A stretch of 64,000 nt of DNA from Kitasatospora papulosa (GCF_000717245.1 NZ_JNYQ01000013.1:109434-173433); one strand, 5' to 3'; counted from the stretch's first letter, positions 33,988-43,327 are shown. Notes: a model not told the origin generated them from the letters alone. Numbers and translations: made by a program.

Positions 33988-34845
33988 TCAGGAGATCCGT
34001 GGCGGACGCTGGCAGCGCGGGCAGAAGTAGCTGCTGCGGTTCATCCAGGGCCGCCGGCGCATCGGCGTACCGCAGCGGCGGCAGGGCTCGTCCTCCCGCC
34101 CGTACGCGTCCAGGGACCGGTCGAAGTAGCCGGACTCACCGTTCACGTTGACGTACAGGCTGTCGAAGCTGGTACCGCCCTGGTCGAGGGCCTCCCTCAT
34201 CACCGCCCGGACATGGCCGAGCAGCTCCGCCGTCCGCGGGCGCGTCAGGCTCGCGGTCGGCCGCTCGTAGTGGAGCCGGCTGCGCCAGAGCGCCTCGTCG
34301 GCGTAGATGTTGCCCACGCCGCTGATCAGGGACTGGTCCAGCAGGGCCCGCTTGACCGTCGTACGGCGCAGACGCAGCGCGAGGTGGAAGGCGGCGTCGT
34401 CGAAGGCCGGGTCGAGGGGGTCGCGTGCGATGTGGGCGATGACGTCGGGCAGGCCGTCGGGGGTGTTGTCGTGCAGCGACAGCCCGCCGAAGGTGCGCTG
34501 GTCGACGAAGCGCAGCTCGGTGCCGAGCGCGTCGTCGAAGCGGATCCGGATACGCAGGTGTTTCTCGTCCACGGCGTCCTCGGGCTGCACGAGCAGCTGA
34601 CCGCTCATGCCGAGATGGCCCAGGAGCGAGGAGTCCGCCTCGTCGAGGGGCACCCAGAGGTACTTGCCGCGGCGCATCGCCGTGCCGAACCGCAGACCGC
34701 GCAGCCGGGCCGCGAAGTCGGCGCCGCCGGCGAGGTGCCGGCGGACCGCACGCGGATGCAGGACCTCGACGGCCTCGACGGTGCGTCCGGCGGTCCAGCG
34801 TTCCAGGCCCCGCCGCACGACTTCGACCTCGGGCAGTTCGGGCAC
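33988..34845 (-). CDS. mutM: formamidopyrimidine-DNA glycosylase (Fpg/MutM)
   Basis: Removes oxidised purines such as 8-oxoguanine and nicks the strand. The protein begins PELPEVEVVRRGLE, with Pro2 as the catalytic nucleophile and Glu3 next to it. Lys61-region (GKYLWV), the H2TH motif (SLISGVGNIYADEALWRSRLHYERP) and the C-terminal zinc finger CRRCGTPMRRRPWMNRSSYFCPRCQ are all intact. GTG at 34845 with GAAGGAG upstream is the start; the longer frame to 35115 is not part of the protein. 285 residues. Follows rnc on the same strand, a common arrangement. Confidence 0.95.
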   Translation of the reverse strand: MPELPEVEVVRRGLERWTAGRTVEAVEVLHPRAVRRHLAGGADFAARLRGLRFGTAMRRGKYLWVPLDEADSSLLGHLGMSGQLLVQPEDAVDEKHLRIRIRFDDALGTELRFVDQRTFGGLSLHDNTPDGLPDVIAHIARDPLDPAFDDAAFHLALRLRRTTVKRALLDQSLISGVGNIYADEALWRSRLHYERPTASLTRPRTAELLGHVRAVMREALDQGGTSFDSLYVNVNGESGYFDRSLDAYGREDEPCRRCGTPMRRRPWMNRSSYFCPRCQRPPRIS

Positions 34846-34884
34846 GGCGGGCACTCCTTCGACGACGTGGCGGGACAGCGAAAA

Positions 34885-34912
34885 CCCCTCGGTGCGCCGA
34901 GGCACCGAGGGG
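34885..34912 (-). terminator. hairpin between rnc and mutM
   Basis: CCCCTCGGTGC and GCACCGAGGGG form an 11-bp stem, 12 bases after the rnc stop. AAAA on the plus strand next to the stem gives a short T-run on the minus strand. Confidence 0.7.
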
Positions 34913-34924
34913 CTTCCGGATGGA

Positions 34925-35749
34925 TCAGGCAGGAGCTGCGTCCGAGTGCGGCGACGGGCCGGCAGGGGTGTCGGCGGCCCCTCCGTCAGCTGCGGCCTTG
35001 GCCGCGGCCTCCCGTGCTTCCGCGGCGGCGCTGATCTCGCGCCAGGCGGACTCGGCCGCCTGCTGCTCCGCTTCCTTCTTGCTACGACCGGTGCCGGTGC
35101 CGTACGAGACACCACCGACGCGAGCAGCAGCAGTAAAGGTCTTCTCGTGGTCGGGGCCGGTCTCCGTGACGAGGTACTCGGGAACTCCGAGGCTCTCGCT
35201 CGCGGTGAGCTCCTGGAGACTGGTCTTCCAGTCCAGGCCGGCTCCGAGGTTGGAGGACCTGTCGATCAGCGGGTCGAAGAGCCGGTGGACCAGCTCCGAG
35301 GCCGCGCCGAGGCCCTGGTCGAGATAGACGGCGCCGATCACCGCTTCAAGGGTGTCGGCGAGGATGGAAGCCTTGTCCCGGCCACCCGTGCCCTCTTCAC
35401 CGCGGCCGAGCCGGATGAAGGAGCCGAGTTCGAGGCCGCGGCCCACTTCCGCAAGTGCACGCGAGTTGACCACCGCGGCCCGCAACTTGGCCAGCTGGCC
35501 TTCGGGCAGGTCGGGGTGGGTGCGGTACAGCGTGTCCGTGACCACCAGGCCGAGAACCGAGTCCCCGAGGAACTCGAGCCGCTCGTTGGTGGGCAGACCG
35601 CCGTTCTCGTACGCGTACGAGCGATGGGTCAGCGCACGCACCAGAAGGGCGGACTCGAGGTGATACCCGAGCCGCCCTTCCAGAAGCGTGTGGGACGAGG
35701 CTGTGTTGATGTTGTCTGTCTGCTTCTTGGAGCTGGACAACTCAGACAT
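34925..35749 (-). CDS. rnc: ribonuclease III
   Basis: Double-strand-specific endoribonuclease; in S. coelicolor the gene is known as absB because mutants lose antibiotic production. The nuclease domain carries the signature NERLEFLGDSVLGLVVTD (about residues 56-73) and the second acidic site DTLEAVIGAVYLDQG. The dsRNA-binding domain follows (DWKTSLQELT...ARVGGVSYGTGTGRSKKEAEQQAAESAW), then an alanine-rich tail. Start ATG 35749 with GAGAGG upstream. Order rpmF-rnc-mutM is conserved. Confidence 0.96.
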   Translation of the reverse strand: MSELSSSKKQTDNINTASSHTLLEGRLGYHLESALLVRALTHRSYAYENGGLPTNERLEFLGDSVLGLVVTDTLYRTHPDLPEGQLAKLRAAVVNSRALAEVGRGLELGSFIRLGRGEEGTGGRDKASILADTLEAVIGAVYLDQGLGAASELVHRLFDPLIDRSSNLGAGLDWKTSLQELTASESLGVPEYLVTETGPDHEKTFTAAARVGGVSYGTGTGRSKKEAEQQAAESAWREISAAAEAREAAAKAAADGGAADTPAGPSPHSDAAPA

Positions 35750-35768
35750 CGGGCCTCTCACCAGCCGC

Positions 35769-35942
35769 TCAGACCTCGAGGACCTGGCGCTTGTTGTAGG
35801 TGCCGCAGCTCGGGCACGCAATGTGCTGGAGCTTCGGCTCCTGGCAACGCTCGCACGAAACCAGGGTGGGGACCGCAGCCTTCCACTGCGACCGGCGGTG
35901 GCGCGTGTTGCTGCGCGACATCTTCCGCTTCGGAACAGCCAC
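35769..35942 (-). CDS. rpmF: 50S ribosomal protein L32
   Basis: A 57-residue L32 of the zinc-containing type: CERC and CPSC (Cys30, 33, 43, 46) form the zinc ribbon. N-terminus VAVPKRKMSRSNTRHRRSQWK from a GTG start at 35942. It lies 2 bases after the YceD-like gene and just before rnc, forming a short operon (yceD-rpmF-rnc-mutM), as in many bacteria. Confidence 0.96.
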   Translation of the reverse strand: MAVPKRKMSRSNTRHRRSQWKAAVPTLVSCERCQEPKLQHIACPSCGTYNKRQVLEV

Positions 35943-35944
35943 GG

Positions 35945-36610
35945 CTACTTCTCCTGCTTCTCGTCGACGCCCGGTTCGGCGCCGCCCATGTTGTCCTTCT
36001 CGCCGTCCTGAACGGTCTCGGCGAGTCCTTGCAGTGCCGCCCAACGGATGTCGGCGACGTCGTGGTGATGGTCCGGATTCTCGTCCAGCCTGATTCCGCA
36101 TTCGGAACACAGACCGGCACAGGTCTCCTTGCACACCGGCTGCAGCGGCAGTGCGAGCACCACCGCGTCACGCAGCACAGGCTCGAGGTCGAACGAGTCG
36201 TCCTCGAGAAAGAACCTGTCCTCGTCGTCCTCGGCGTCGTCGACCGGGTCCGCGGTCCTGCTGCGGTTCCGGTCATCGGCGTCAGGGTACGAGAACATCT
36301 CCTGGAAGTCCGCTTCGACCTCGAGGGTCAGCGGCTCCAGACACCTTACGCACTCCCCCTCGGCCGTCGCACGGGCGGTGCCTGTGACGAGCACCCCTTC
36401 CATGACCGATTCGAGGCGGAGGTCCAGCGCCAGGGGCGCGTTCTCCGGAACGCCGATGACCCCGTCGATGCCGAGGTCCTTCGGTGCTTCCGCCGTGCGG
36501 GTCAGCCGCTTCATGGCACCAGGACGCCGGCCCAGCTCGCGCGTATCGAACACGAGAGGGCTGCGGTGGTCGAGGTGGCCGTTCAGGGCTTTTCCTGCTT
36601 TCGAAATCAT
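35945..36610 (-). CDS. YceD/DUF177 family protein
   Basis: A 221-residue DUF177 (YceD) protein, typically encoded directly before rpmF and implicated in 23S rRNA accumulation in bacteria and plants. Conserved features are DHRSPLVFDTRELGRRPG near the N-terminus, CVRCLEPLTLEVEADFQEMFSYPD in the middle, and the cysteine pattern VCKETCAGLCSECG with WAALQGLAE at the end. The start is uncertain: ATG 36610 lacks a ribosome binding site, while a CTG eight codons later (36586) follows GCAGGAAAAG. Confidence 0.87.
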   Translation of the reverse strand: MISKAGKALNGHLDHRSPLVFDTRELGRRPGAMKRLTRTAEAPKDLGIDGVIGVPENAPLALDLRLESVMEGVLVTGTARATAEGECVRCLEPLTLEVEADFQEMFSYPDADDRNRSRTADPVDDAEDDEDRFFLEDDSFDLEPVLRDAVVLALPLQPVCKETCAGLCSECGIRLDENPDHHHDVADIRWAALQGLAETVQDGEKDNMGGAEPGVDEKQEK

Positions 36611-36747
36611 GTGCGTGGTGCGGCTTCGGGAGGGCCACCCCTGTCCTGACGGAAAGAGGGCAGCCGGGATCGCGGACATACACGCGACCGAAGAGCCAGG
36701 ATACTGGACGTACCGCCCAGCTCCCAATCCGGTACGGCCCGCTCCGG

Positions 36748-37860
36748 TCAGCGGCCCTGCTCGTACCGGCGCAGCTGATCCAGGTCGATCATGCTGGTGT
36801 CGAAGAGACTGGTCTCGTCGAGCGCGCCCTCCCCCTGCTGGGCGGGGATCTGGGCCTGCTGCTGCCAGCCGTAGTCCTGCTGCTGGTTGGGGTCGTACGC
36901 CTGCTGCTGGTAGCCGTACGGGTCGGGCTGCTGCTGGTAGCCGTAGGCGTCCTGCGGCTGCTGCTGGTCCTGGTACCCGTACGTCTGGGCGTACTGCTGG
37001 TCGGGCTGGGCCTGGGCCGGGAAGCCGGACTGCGCGGGGTCCTGGTAGCCGGCCACCGGCGCGTAGTCCGGCTGCGCCGGCTCCGCGTAGGAGTGCTGCG
37101 CGGGGCTCCGGGGCGGCTCGGGGGTGGCGAGCTCGGCCAGACCGGCCCAGTGGTCCTCGTCACTGGTGTGCCGAGCGCCTCCGGCCGCGTCCTGGGCCGC
37201 CATGTGCGCACCGAGGTCGTCGGTGGCGACCCGGCCGTGCAGCTTCTGGCGGCCCCGGCCGACGGCCTCCAGGGTCTTGGCGAGCACGGCCTCGAAGGCG
37301 CCGAGCTTGGTGTCCACGTAGTCGTCGGCGCGCCGGCGGAGCGTCTCCGGGTCGGCGCTGCGCTCGGGTGCCTCGGCGAAGTCGGGGTCCTCGTAACCCT
37401 GCTCGTCGACGCCCTGGCCGCGGCCGAGGAGCTTCTCGCGGCCCCGGTCGACGGACCCGATGGTCTTGGTGAGGACGACCTCGAAGTTGGCCAGCTTGCT
37501 GTCGACGTACTCGTCGGCCTCGCCGCGGACCTCGTCGGCCTCCCTGCGGGCCTCGGACAGGATCCGGTCAGCCTCGGCCTGGGACTGCTGGGCGATCTCG
37601 GTACCGGAGATCAGCGAGCCGCGCTCCGCGCGGGCGGACTCGATGATCCGCCCGGCCTCCTGCCGGGCCTGCTCGACGAGCTGCTCACTGCCGCCGATGA
37701 GTTCCTGGGCGTGGGCGAGCGAGCCGGGCAGGGCCTCGCGCACCTCCTCGAGCATCGCGAGCAGTTCGGCCCGGTTGACCACGCAGGACGCCGACATGGG
37801 CATGGACCGGGCGTTGCCGACCGTTTCGACGATCTCGTCGAGCTTCTTCTGCACGTCCAC
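36748..37860 (-). CDS. DivIVA-like coiled-coil protein with Q/Y/P-rich tail
   Basis: A 370-residue protein often annotated in Streptomyces as a cell division initiation or ATP synthase F0 b-like protein. The first ~210 residues are strongly helical and coiled-coil (KKLDEIVETVGNARSMPMSA, LIEQARQEAGRIIESARAERG-type repeats, EADRILSEARREADEVRGEADEYVDSKL). The duplicated YVDSKLANFEVVLTKTIGSVDRGREKL and YVDTKLGAFEAVLAKTLEAVGRGRQKL suggest an internal repeat. Residues ~260-345 are low-complexity, rich in Gln, Tyr, Pro and Ala (YGYQQQPDPYGYQQQ). GTG start 37860. It may help organise the hypha or cell pole; this is inference. Confidence 0.75.
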   Translation of the reverse strand: MDVQKKLDEIVETVGNARSMPMSASCVVNRAELLAMLEEVREALPGSLAHAQELIGGSEQLVEQARQEAGRIIESARAERGSLISGTEIAQQSQAEADRILSEARREADEVRGEADEYVDSKLANFEVVLTKTIGSVDRGREKLLGRGQGVDEQGYEDPDFAEAPERSADPETLRRRADDYVDTKLGAFEAVLAKTLEAVGRGRQKLHGRVATDDLGAHMAAQDAAGGARHTSDEDHWAGLAELATPEPPRSPAQHSYAEPAQPDYAPVAGYQDPAQSGFPAQAQPDQQYAQTYGYQDQQQPQDAYGYQQQPDPYGYQQQAYDPNQQQDYGWQQQAQIPAQQGEGALDETSLFDTSMIDLDQLRRYEQGR

Positions 37861-37957
37861 CGTGTGCTCGCCACTCTCTGCTGCTGTTGGAGACGGACGG
37901 GACGACTGTAAGGCCAGTCGCCTCCCGCCCGACACCTGGTGACGGTCCGTCAGTGCG

Positions 37958-38437
37958 TCACTTCTCGCCGAGCCGCTTGACGAGGGCCTCGTGGACCGTC
38001 GGCGGAAGCAGGTGCGCCACGTCGCCTCCCCAGGTGGCGACCTCCTTGACCAGGGAGGACGACAGGAAGCTGTAGGTGGGGTTCGTCGGCACGAAGAGCG
38101 TCTCGACACCCGAGAGGCCGTTGTTCATCTGGGCCATCTGCAGCTCGTAGTCGAAGTCGCTGACGGCCCGCAGGCCCTTCACGATCGCCGGGATGTCGCG
38201 CTGCTTGCAGAAGTCGACCAGCAGGCCGTGGAAGGACTCGACCTCGACGTTGCCGAAGTCGGCGGTCACCTCGCGGATCAGCTCGATCCGCTCGTCGACG
38301 GTGAACAGGCCCTTCTTGGACTGGTTGATCATCACGGCGACGTGCACGACGTCGTACAGCTTCGAGGCTCGTCCGATGATGTCGAGATGCCCGTTGGTGA
38401 TGGGGTCGAACGACCCCGGACAGACGGCGCGGCGCAA
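37958..38437 (-). CDS. coaD: phosphopantetheine adenylyltransferase CoaD
   Basis: Catalyses the penultimate step of coenzyme A synthesis. RRAVCPGSFDPITNGHLDII holds the nucleotide-binding TxGH-type motif (NGH), and TYSFLSSSLVKEVATWGGDV the second ATP-binding motif. TTG at 38437 is preferred because GAGGGA lies 6 bases upstream and it gives the usual family N-terminus (159 residues). An ATG at 38467 overlaps the rsmD stop as ATGA and would add ten residues. Co-directional with rsmD, the classical rsmD-coaD pair. Confidence 0.92.
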   Translation of the reverse strand: MRRAVCPGSFDPITNGHLDIIGRASKLYDVVHVAVMINQSKKGLFTVDERIELIREVTADFGNVEVESFHGLLVDFCKQRDIPAIVKGLRAVSDFDYELQMAQMNNGLSGVETLFVPTNPTYSFLSSSLVKEVATWGGDVAHLLPPTVHEALVKRLGEK

Positions 38438-38463
38438 CGTGATTCCCTCGCTCTCCGGTGCGG

Positions 38464-39048
38464 TCATCGTGCGTCTTCGCACGTAGAAGCGGCGCGACCG
38501 TACCAAAACGTGGCTTCGCCGTAGCGACGCGCCCGCTCTGGCTCGAATCCTTCGGGCCAGGTGAATTCCCCGCCTCTGGTGCTCCGTTCCACCGTGACGA
38601 GAGCGTCGTCCGTGAGCCACCCCTGAGCCCGGAGTGTGAGCAGGATCTCCCGAAGATCGTCGTCGGTGACGGCGTACGGCGGATCGAGGAAGAGCACGTC
38701 GTACGGATCGGAGGGTGCCGGTCCCGTCACGATCTGTTCGGCTTTGCCCGCACGGAACTCGGCACCGGGCAGGCCGAGGGTGCGGATGTTGTCGCGGACG
38801 GTGCGCGCGGCCCTGGCGTCGGCCTCCACGAGCAGGGCGTGGACGGCTCCGCGCGAGAGCGCCTCCAGGCCCACCGCGCCGGAACCCGCGTAGAGATCGG
38901 CGACGCGGATGCCGTCGAGCGTGCCCAGGAGCGCCTCCCAGGTGGAGAACAGGGCCTCGCGCGCACGTTCGGAGGTGGGGCGGGTGCCGGTGCCGGGCGG
39001 GACGGCCAGGCGGCGTCCGCCGGCCGTGCCGGCGATCACGCGGGTCAT
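38464..39048 (-). CDS. rsmD: 16S rRNA (guanine966-N2)-methyltransferase RsmD
   Basis: A 194-residue SAM-dependent rRNA methyltransferase. MTRVIAGTAGGRRLAVPPGTGTRPTSERAREALF is the family N-terminus, followed by motif I DLYAGSGAVGLEALSRGA and the catalytic motif DVLFLDPPYA (DPPY) near residue 118. It directly precedes coaD in the common rsmD-coaD arrangement and lies after recG on the same strand. Confidence 0.95.
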   Translation of the reverse strand: MTRVIAGTAGGRRLAVPPGTGTRPTSERAREALFSTWEALLGTLDGIRVADLYAGSGAVGLEALSRGAVHALLVEADARAARTVRDNIRTLGLPGAEFRAGKAEQIVTGPAPSDPYDVLFLDPPYAVTDDDLREILLTLRAQGWLTDDALVTVERSTRGGEFTWPEGFEPERARRYGEATFWYGRAASTCEDAR

Positions 39049-39135
39049 GGGTCTGTTCCTCGGGTCGCGGGCGGCGCGCAGGACGGGACGTGCGCCGTGC
39101 TCCCCACGATATGGCGTCGCCGGGGATCCGCCCGG

Positions 39136-41397
39136 TCACCCCTTGTCGAGGTACTCCTCCCGGTCCTTGTCGAGCAGCGCGTCCAGTGCGGTGCGCAGCT
39201 CCGGCAGGCGCTCGAGCCCGGGGTCGTCCGCGACGACGCGGACGGCTTCCTCGCGGGCCGCGGCGATGACCTCCTCGTCGTCGATGACGCTGAGCACGCG
39301 CAGGGAGGAGCGGACGCCGGACTGGGCCTGACCGAGGACGTCACCCTCGCGGCGCTGTTCGAGGTCGATGCGGGAGAGCTCGAAGCCGTCGAGGGTGGCG
39401 GCCACCGCGGACAGCCTCGCCCGGGCGGGGCTCGCCTCGTGGGCCTCGCTGACCAGCAGGCAGAGGCCGGGGGCGCTGCCGCGCCCGACACGGCCCCTGA
39501 GCTGGTGCAGCTGGGACACGCCGAACCGGTCCGCGTCCATGATCACCATCGCGGTGGCGTTGGGGACGTTCACCCCCACCTCGATGACGGTGGTGGCGAC
39601 GAGGACGTCGGCCTGACCGGCGGCGAACCGGCGCATCACGTCGTCCTTGTCGTCGGCGGGCATCCTGCCGTGCAGGACCTCGACGCGCAGACCGGCGAGC
39701 GGGCCCTTGGCGAGCTGCTCGGCGATCTCCAGCACCGCGAGGGGCGGACGCTTGTCACCGTCCTCCTCGGCGGCCTTCTTCGTCTTCTTGCCGGCCGGCT
39801 CGTCCTCGTCGCCGATGCGGGGGCACACGACGTACGCCTGGTGGCCGTTCTCCACCTCTTCGCGGACGCGTTCCCAGGCGCGGCTGAGGAAGTGCGGCTT
39901 GTCCTTGGCGGGGACGACGTGGCTGGCGATGGGCGAACGGCCGGCCGGGAGCTGGTCGAGCACCGAGGTCTCCAGATCGCCGAAGACCGTCATCGCGACC
40001 GTCCGGGGAATGGGGGTGGCCGTCATGACCAGGAGGTGGGGCGGCTGCTTCCCCTTGGAGCGCAGCGCGTCGCGCTGTTCCACGCCGAAGCGGTGCTGTT
40101 CGTCGACGACGACCAGACCGAGGTCGTGGAACTGGACCTTGTCCTCGATCAGCGCATGGGTGCCGATGACGATCCCGGCCTCGCCCGTGACCAGGTCGAG
40201 CAGCGCCTGGCGGCGGGCCGCCACACCCATGGACCCGGTGAGCAGGACGACCTTCGTGCCCAGGCCGGACCCGCCCGGCATTCCCTCCGGTCGCCCGCCG
40301 CCACCCTCCTGAGGAGGCGCATCGCGCCACAGCCCCCACTTCTCGGCGAGCTCGCCCATCATCTCGGTGACCGAGCGGTGGTGCTGCTGGGCCAGCACCT
40401 CGGTGGGCGCGAGCATCGCCGCCTGGCCGCCCGCGTCGACGACCCTGAGCATGGCGCGCAGGGCGACCAGCGTCTTGCCGGACCCGACCTCCCCCTGGAG
40501 CAGCCGGTGCATGGGGTGTTCCGTCGCCAGGGCGTCGAAGATCTCCCCGGTGACCTTCTGCTGGCCTTCGGTGAGGGTGAAGGGGAGGGTCGCGTCGAAG
40601 GCGTCGAGCAGCCCGCCGGGGACGGACCGGCGCGCCTTCGCCGGGAGTTGGGTGTCGGCGTACCTGCGGCGGGCGAGCGCGACCTGGAGGACGAAGGCCT
40701 CGTCCCAGCGGAGCCGGTCCCGCGCGGCCGCGATGTCCGCCTTGGTCTGCGGCCGGTGGATCCTGAGCAGCGCCTCCGGCAGGGGGACGAATCCGCGCCC
40801 CTCGCGCAGGGCCGGGGGCAGCGGGTCCACCGCCTCCTGGGCGCTGGGCAGGACGGTGTCGACGGCCTTGGCGATCCGCCAGGAGTCGAGCTGCTTGCAG
40901 GCCGGGTAGATCGGCAGCAGCTGACCCGCGAAGGCGTCGACGGCCTCGGTCACGTCGCCGGCGTCGTCGTCCCGCGCGTCGAGGAGCTGGTAGGTGGGGT
41001 GGGCGAGCTGCATCTTCCGGTTGAAGACGGAGACCTTGCCCGCGAACATCGCCCTGCGGCCGGGCAGCAGCTCCTTGTGGGGCTTGTGGACGCCGTGGCC
41101 GAAGAAGACCAGCTGGAGCCTGCCGCTCCCGTCGGTCAGGGTGACCTCGAGGCGCTTGCCCCGGCCGTTGTTGAACATCATGATCCGCGCGTCCGCGACC
41201 TGGGCGACGACGGTCACGTGCTCGTCGAGCGGGAGCTCGGTGAGCGCCGTGAGGCGGCCCCGCTCCTCGTAGCGGCGCGGGTAGTGGTGCAGCAGATCAC
41301 CGACCGTATGCAGGTCGAGGTGTTCGGCCATCACCTTCGCGGTGGCTCCGCCGAGCAGCTTCTTGAGGGGTTCATCGAAAGCGGACACGGGGTCCAT
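39136..41397 (-). CDS. recG: ATP-dependent DNA helicase RecG
   Basis: Branch-migrating helicase that reverses stalled replication forks. An N-terminal wedge/OB domain (HYPRRYEERGRL, VTVVAQVADARIM) is followed by the superfamily 2 helicase core: motif I GEVGSGKTLVAL near residue 320, motif II VVVDEQHRFG (DEQH), motif III TATPIPRT, motif VI QLRGRVGRG. 753 residues; a Gly-rich insertion occurs near QEGGGGRPEGMPGGSG. Start ATG 41397 (MDPVSAFDEPLKKLLG). Follows the DAK2 gene. Confidence 0.96.
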   Translation of the reverse strand: MDPVSAFDEPLKKLLGGATAKVMAEHLDLHTVGDLLHHYPRRYEERGRLTALTELPLDEHVTVVAQVADARIMMFNNGRGKRLEVTLTDGSGRLQLVFFGHGVHKPHKELLPGRRAMFAGKVSVFNRKMQLAHPTYQLLDARDDDAGDVTEAVDAFAGQLLPIYPACKQLDSWRIAKAVDTVLPSAQEAVDPLPPALREGRGFVPLPEALLRIHRPQTKADIAAARDRLRWDEAFVLQVALARRRYADTQLPAKARRSVPGGLLDAFDATLPFTLTEGQQKVTGEIFDALATEHPMHRLLQGEVGSGKTLVALRAMLRVVDAGGQAAMLAPTEVLAQQHHRSVTEMMGELAEKWGLWRDAPPQEGGGGRPEGMPGGSGLGTKVVLLTGSMGVAARRQALLDLVTGEAGIVIGTHALIEDKVQFHDLGLVVVDEQHRFGVEQRDALRSKGKQPPHLLVMTATPIPRTVAMTVFGDLETSVLDQLPAGRSPIASHVVPAKDKPHFLSRAWERVREEVENGHQAYVVCPRIGDEDEPAGKKTKKAAEEDGDKRPPLAVLEIAEQLAKGPLAGLRVEVLHGRMPADDKDDVMRRFAAGQADVLVATTVIEVGVNVPNATAMVIMDADRFGVSQLHQLRGRVGRGSAPGLCLLVSEAHEASPARARLSAVAATLDGFELSRIDLEQRREGDVLGQAQSGVRSSLRVLSVIDDEEVIAAAREEAVRVVADDPGLERLPELRTALDALLDKDREEYLDKG

Positions 41398-41448
41398 TGC
41401 ACACCACGGCACCGACAGACACCGCCGGGCGCGGCGCCCGGTGTCGTC

Positions 41449-43071
41449 TCACTCGACGCCGATCAGCAGGGGCGCCGCCTGGCGGCCGCCCCGGTAGACG
41501 ACCGTGTCGACGGCGAGGTAGCCCTCCCGGACGTGTTCGCTCAGCTCGTCGCCCAGGAGGTCGGGCACGTCCTCCCCCAGGACGAGGGTGACGAGTTCGC
41601 CGCCCGCCGAGAGCATCCGGTCCAGGACGGTGCGGGCCGTGCCGGGGACGTCCTCGCCGATGACCACGACGTCCCCGTCGATCAGTCCGAGGACGTCGCC
41701 TGCCTGGCAGATGCCCGCCATGGTCCACGACTGCCGCTCGGCGACGGCCAGTTCGGCGTAGCGGGTGGCTCCGGCCGCCGAGGTCATCGCGACGACGTCC
41801 TCGTCGAAGCTGCGGCCCGGCTCGTGGACGGCGAGCGCGGCGATGCCCTGGACGGCGGCGCGGGTCGGGACCAGGGCGACGCGGATGCCCTCGGTCCTGG
41901 CCTGTTCGGCGGCCGCGGCCGCGGTGTGGCGCAGCTGTGCGTCGTTGGGCAGCAGGACCACCTCGCGGGCGTGCGCCCGGCGGATGGCGTCCACCAGTTC
42001 GCCGCTGGCCGGCGGCTCCCCGGGGCGCGCCAGCACGGTGGTCGCACCGGCCTCGGCGCACAGACCGGAGAGGCCGTCGCCGGGTACCACGGCGACGACC
42101 GCGCGCTGGGCGGGTTCGCGGTGGGCCGAGCCCCGGTCGGCGGCGAAGTGGGTGATCCGGATCCGGTAGGGGCGGCCCGCCTCGACCCCGGCCTCGACGG
42201 CCGCGCCGGCGTCGTCGACGTGGACGTGGACGTTCCACAGGCCGTCGCCGCCGACCACGACGAGGGAGTCCCCCAGCGCGTCCAGCCGGTTCCGCAGCCG
42301 GGCGACCGCGTCGTCGGAGGCCTCCAGCAGATAGATGACCTCGAAGGCCGGACCGCCGTCCGGTCCCGGCTCCGCGCAGTCGCCGGTCAGGGGCAAGGTC
42401 TCGGGGGCCGGCCCGACGGCGCCCCCGCGGGCCCGGCCTCCGACCGCTTCCAGCAGGGCTCCCAGTACGGTGACCAGGCCCTGCCCGCCCGCGTCCACGA
42501 CCCCCGCGCGGCCGAGGACGGGGAGCTGGCCAGGGGTGGCGGCCAGGGCGGCCCGCGCCCCTTCGTACGCCGCTTCGGCCACCTCTTCGAGGCCGGAGTC
42601 CCGGCCGGTGGCCACGGCCGCCTCGGCCGCGGCGGTGGCGACGGTGAGCACCGTTCCCTCCACGGGACGGGCCACGGCCAGCCGCGCCGCGGCGGCGGCC
42701 TCCGCCAGCGCGGTCCGCAGGTGATCCGCGTCACCCGCCTCGGACAGCACGGCGGCCATGCCGCGCAGCAGCTGGGCCAGGATGGTCCCGGAGTTCCCCC
42801 TGGCACCGATCAGCGCACCGTGCGCCATGGCCCGCACGACGTCGGCGTGAGCGGGCACGGTGGGGCCGGTCTCATGGGCGGCGAAGACCGCTTCGACGGC
42901 GGCGGCGGCGGACTCCACGGTGAAGTAGAGGTTGGTGCCGGTGTCCCCGTCGGCGACCGGATAGACGTTGATGGCGTCGATGGCCGCCCGCTGCCGGCCG
43001 AGGGCCTCCAGGGCCAGTGAGCACCAGGCGCGCACCGCGACGGCGTCGAGAGCGTCGGGGGACTGCGGCAC
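41449..43071 (-). CDS. DAK2-domain (DhaL/FakA-like) protein
   Basis: A 540-residue protein with the N-terminal DAK2 (dihydroxyacetone kinase L) domain: AINVYPVADGDTGTNLYFTVESA at about residues 31-53, with the ADGDTGTN metal/nucleotide site, and ALIGARGNSGTILAQLLRG near 80-100. A C-terminal DegV-independent FakA-type region follows (HVHVDDAGAAVEAG). In firmicutes FakA phosphorylates fatty acids bound to FakB; no fakB is nearby, so the substrate is open. GTG 43071 is preceded by AAGGAGG. It lies upstream of recG, a conserved arrangement in Gram-positives. Confidence 0.88.
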   Translation of the reverse strand: MPQSPDALDAVAVRAWCSLALEALGRQRAAIDAINVYPVADGDTGTNLYFTVESAAAAVEAVFAAHETGPTVPAHADVVRAMAHGALIGARGNSGTILAQLLRGMAAVLSEAGDADHLRTALAEAAAAARLAVARPVEGTVLTVATAAAEAAVATGRDSGLEEVAEAAYEGARAALAATPGQLPVLGRAGVVDAGGQGLVTVLGALLEAVGGRARGGAVGPAPETLPLTGDCAEPGPDGGPAFEVIYLLEASDDAVARLRNRLDALGDSLVVVGGDGLWNVHVHVDDAGAAVEAGVEAGRPYRIRITHFAADRGSAHREPAQRAVVAVVPGDGLSGLCAEAGATTVLARPGEPPASGELVDAIRRAHAREVVLLPNDAQLRHTAAAAAEQARTEGIRVALVPTRAAVQGIAALAVHEPGRSFDEDVVAMTSAAGATRYAELAVAERQSWTMAGICQAGDVLGLIDGDVVVIGEDVPGTARTVLDRMLSAGGELVTLVLGEDVPDLLGDELSEHVREGYLAVDTVVYRGGRQAAPLLIGVE

Positions 43072-43327
43072 CGTTGGTCCTCCTTGGGACGGCCGTGGGG
43101 GGCTGGCTGCACCGCAGGGTAGTCCTCGCCGGCGGACCCCTCGGGCACAGGTGCGGGGACGGAGTGCCCGGGGCGTCGTGGTAGTTTCGTATCTCCGACG
43201 CAGCCGTTGTATGCTGCTTCGGTTGCCCGACGAGAGTCGGGACATTCCTCCGGTACCGCCACTTCAGTAAAATGATTCCGGCGCGCCGGAATTCACTGTA
43301 AGTGCATCTGAAGTTTTGGAGTGACCC

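Noticed and set aside
38458..43020. A 1520-codon plus-strand frame opposite coaD, rsmD, recG and the DAK2 gene
   Set aside because: It lies on the reverse strand of well-identified genes; high G+C makes such long antisense frames common, and the translated sequence has no domain.
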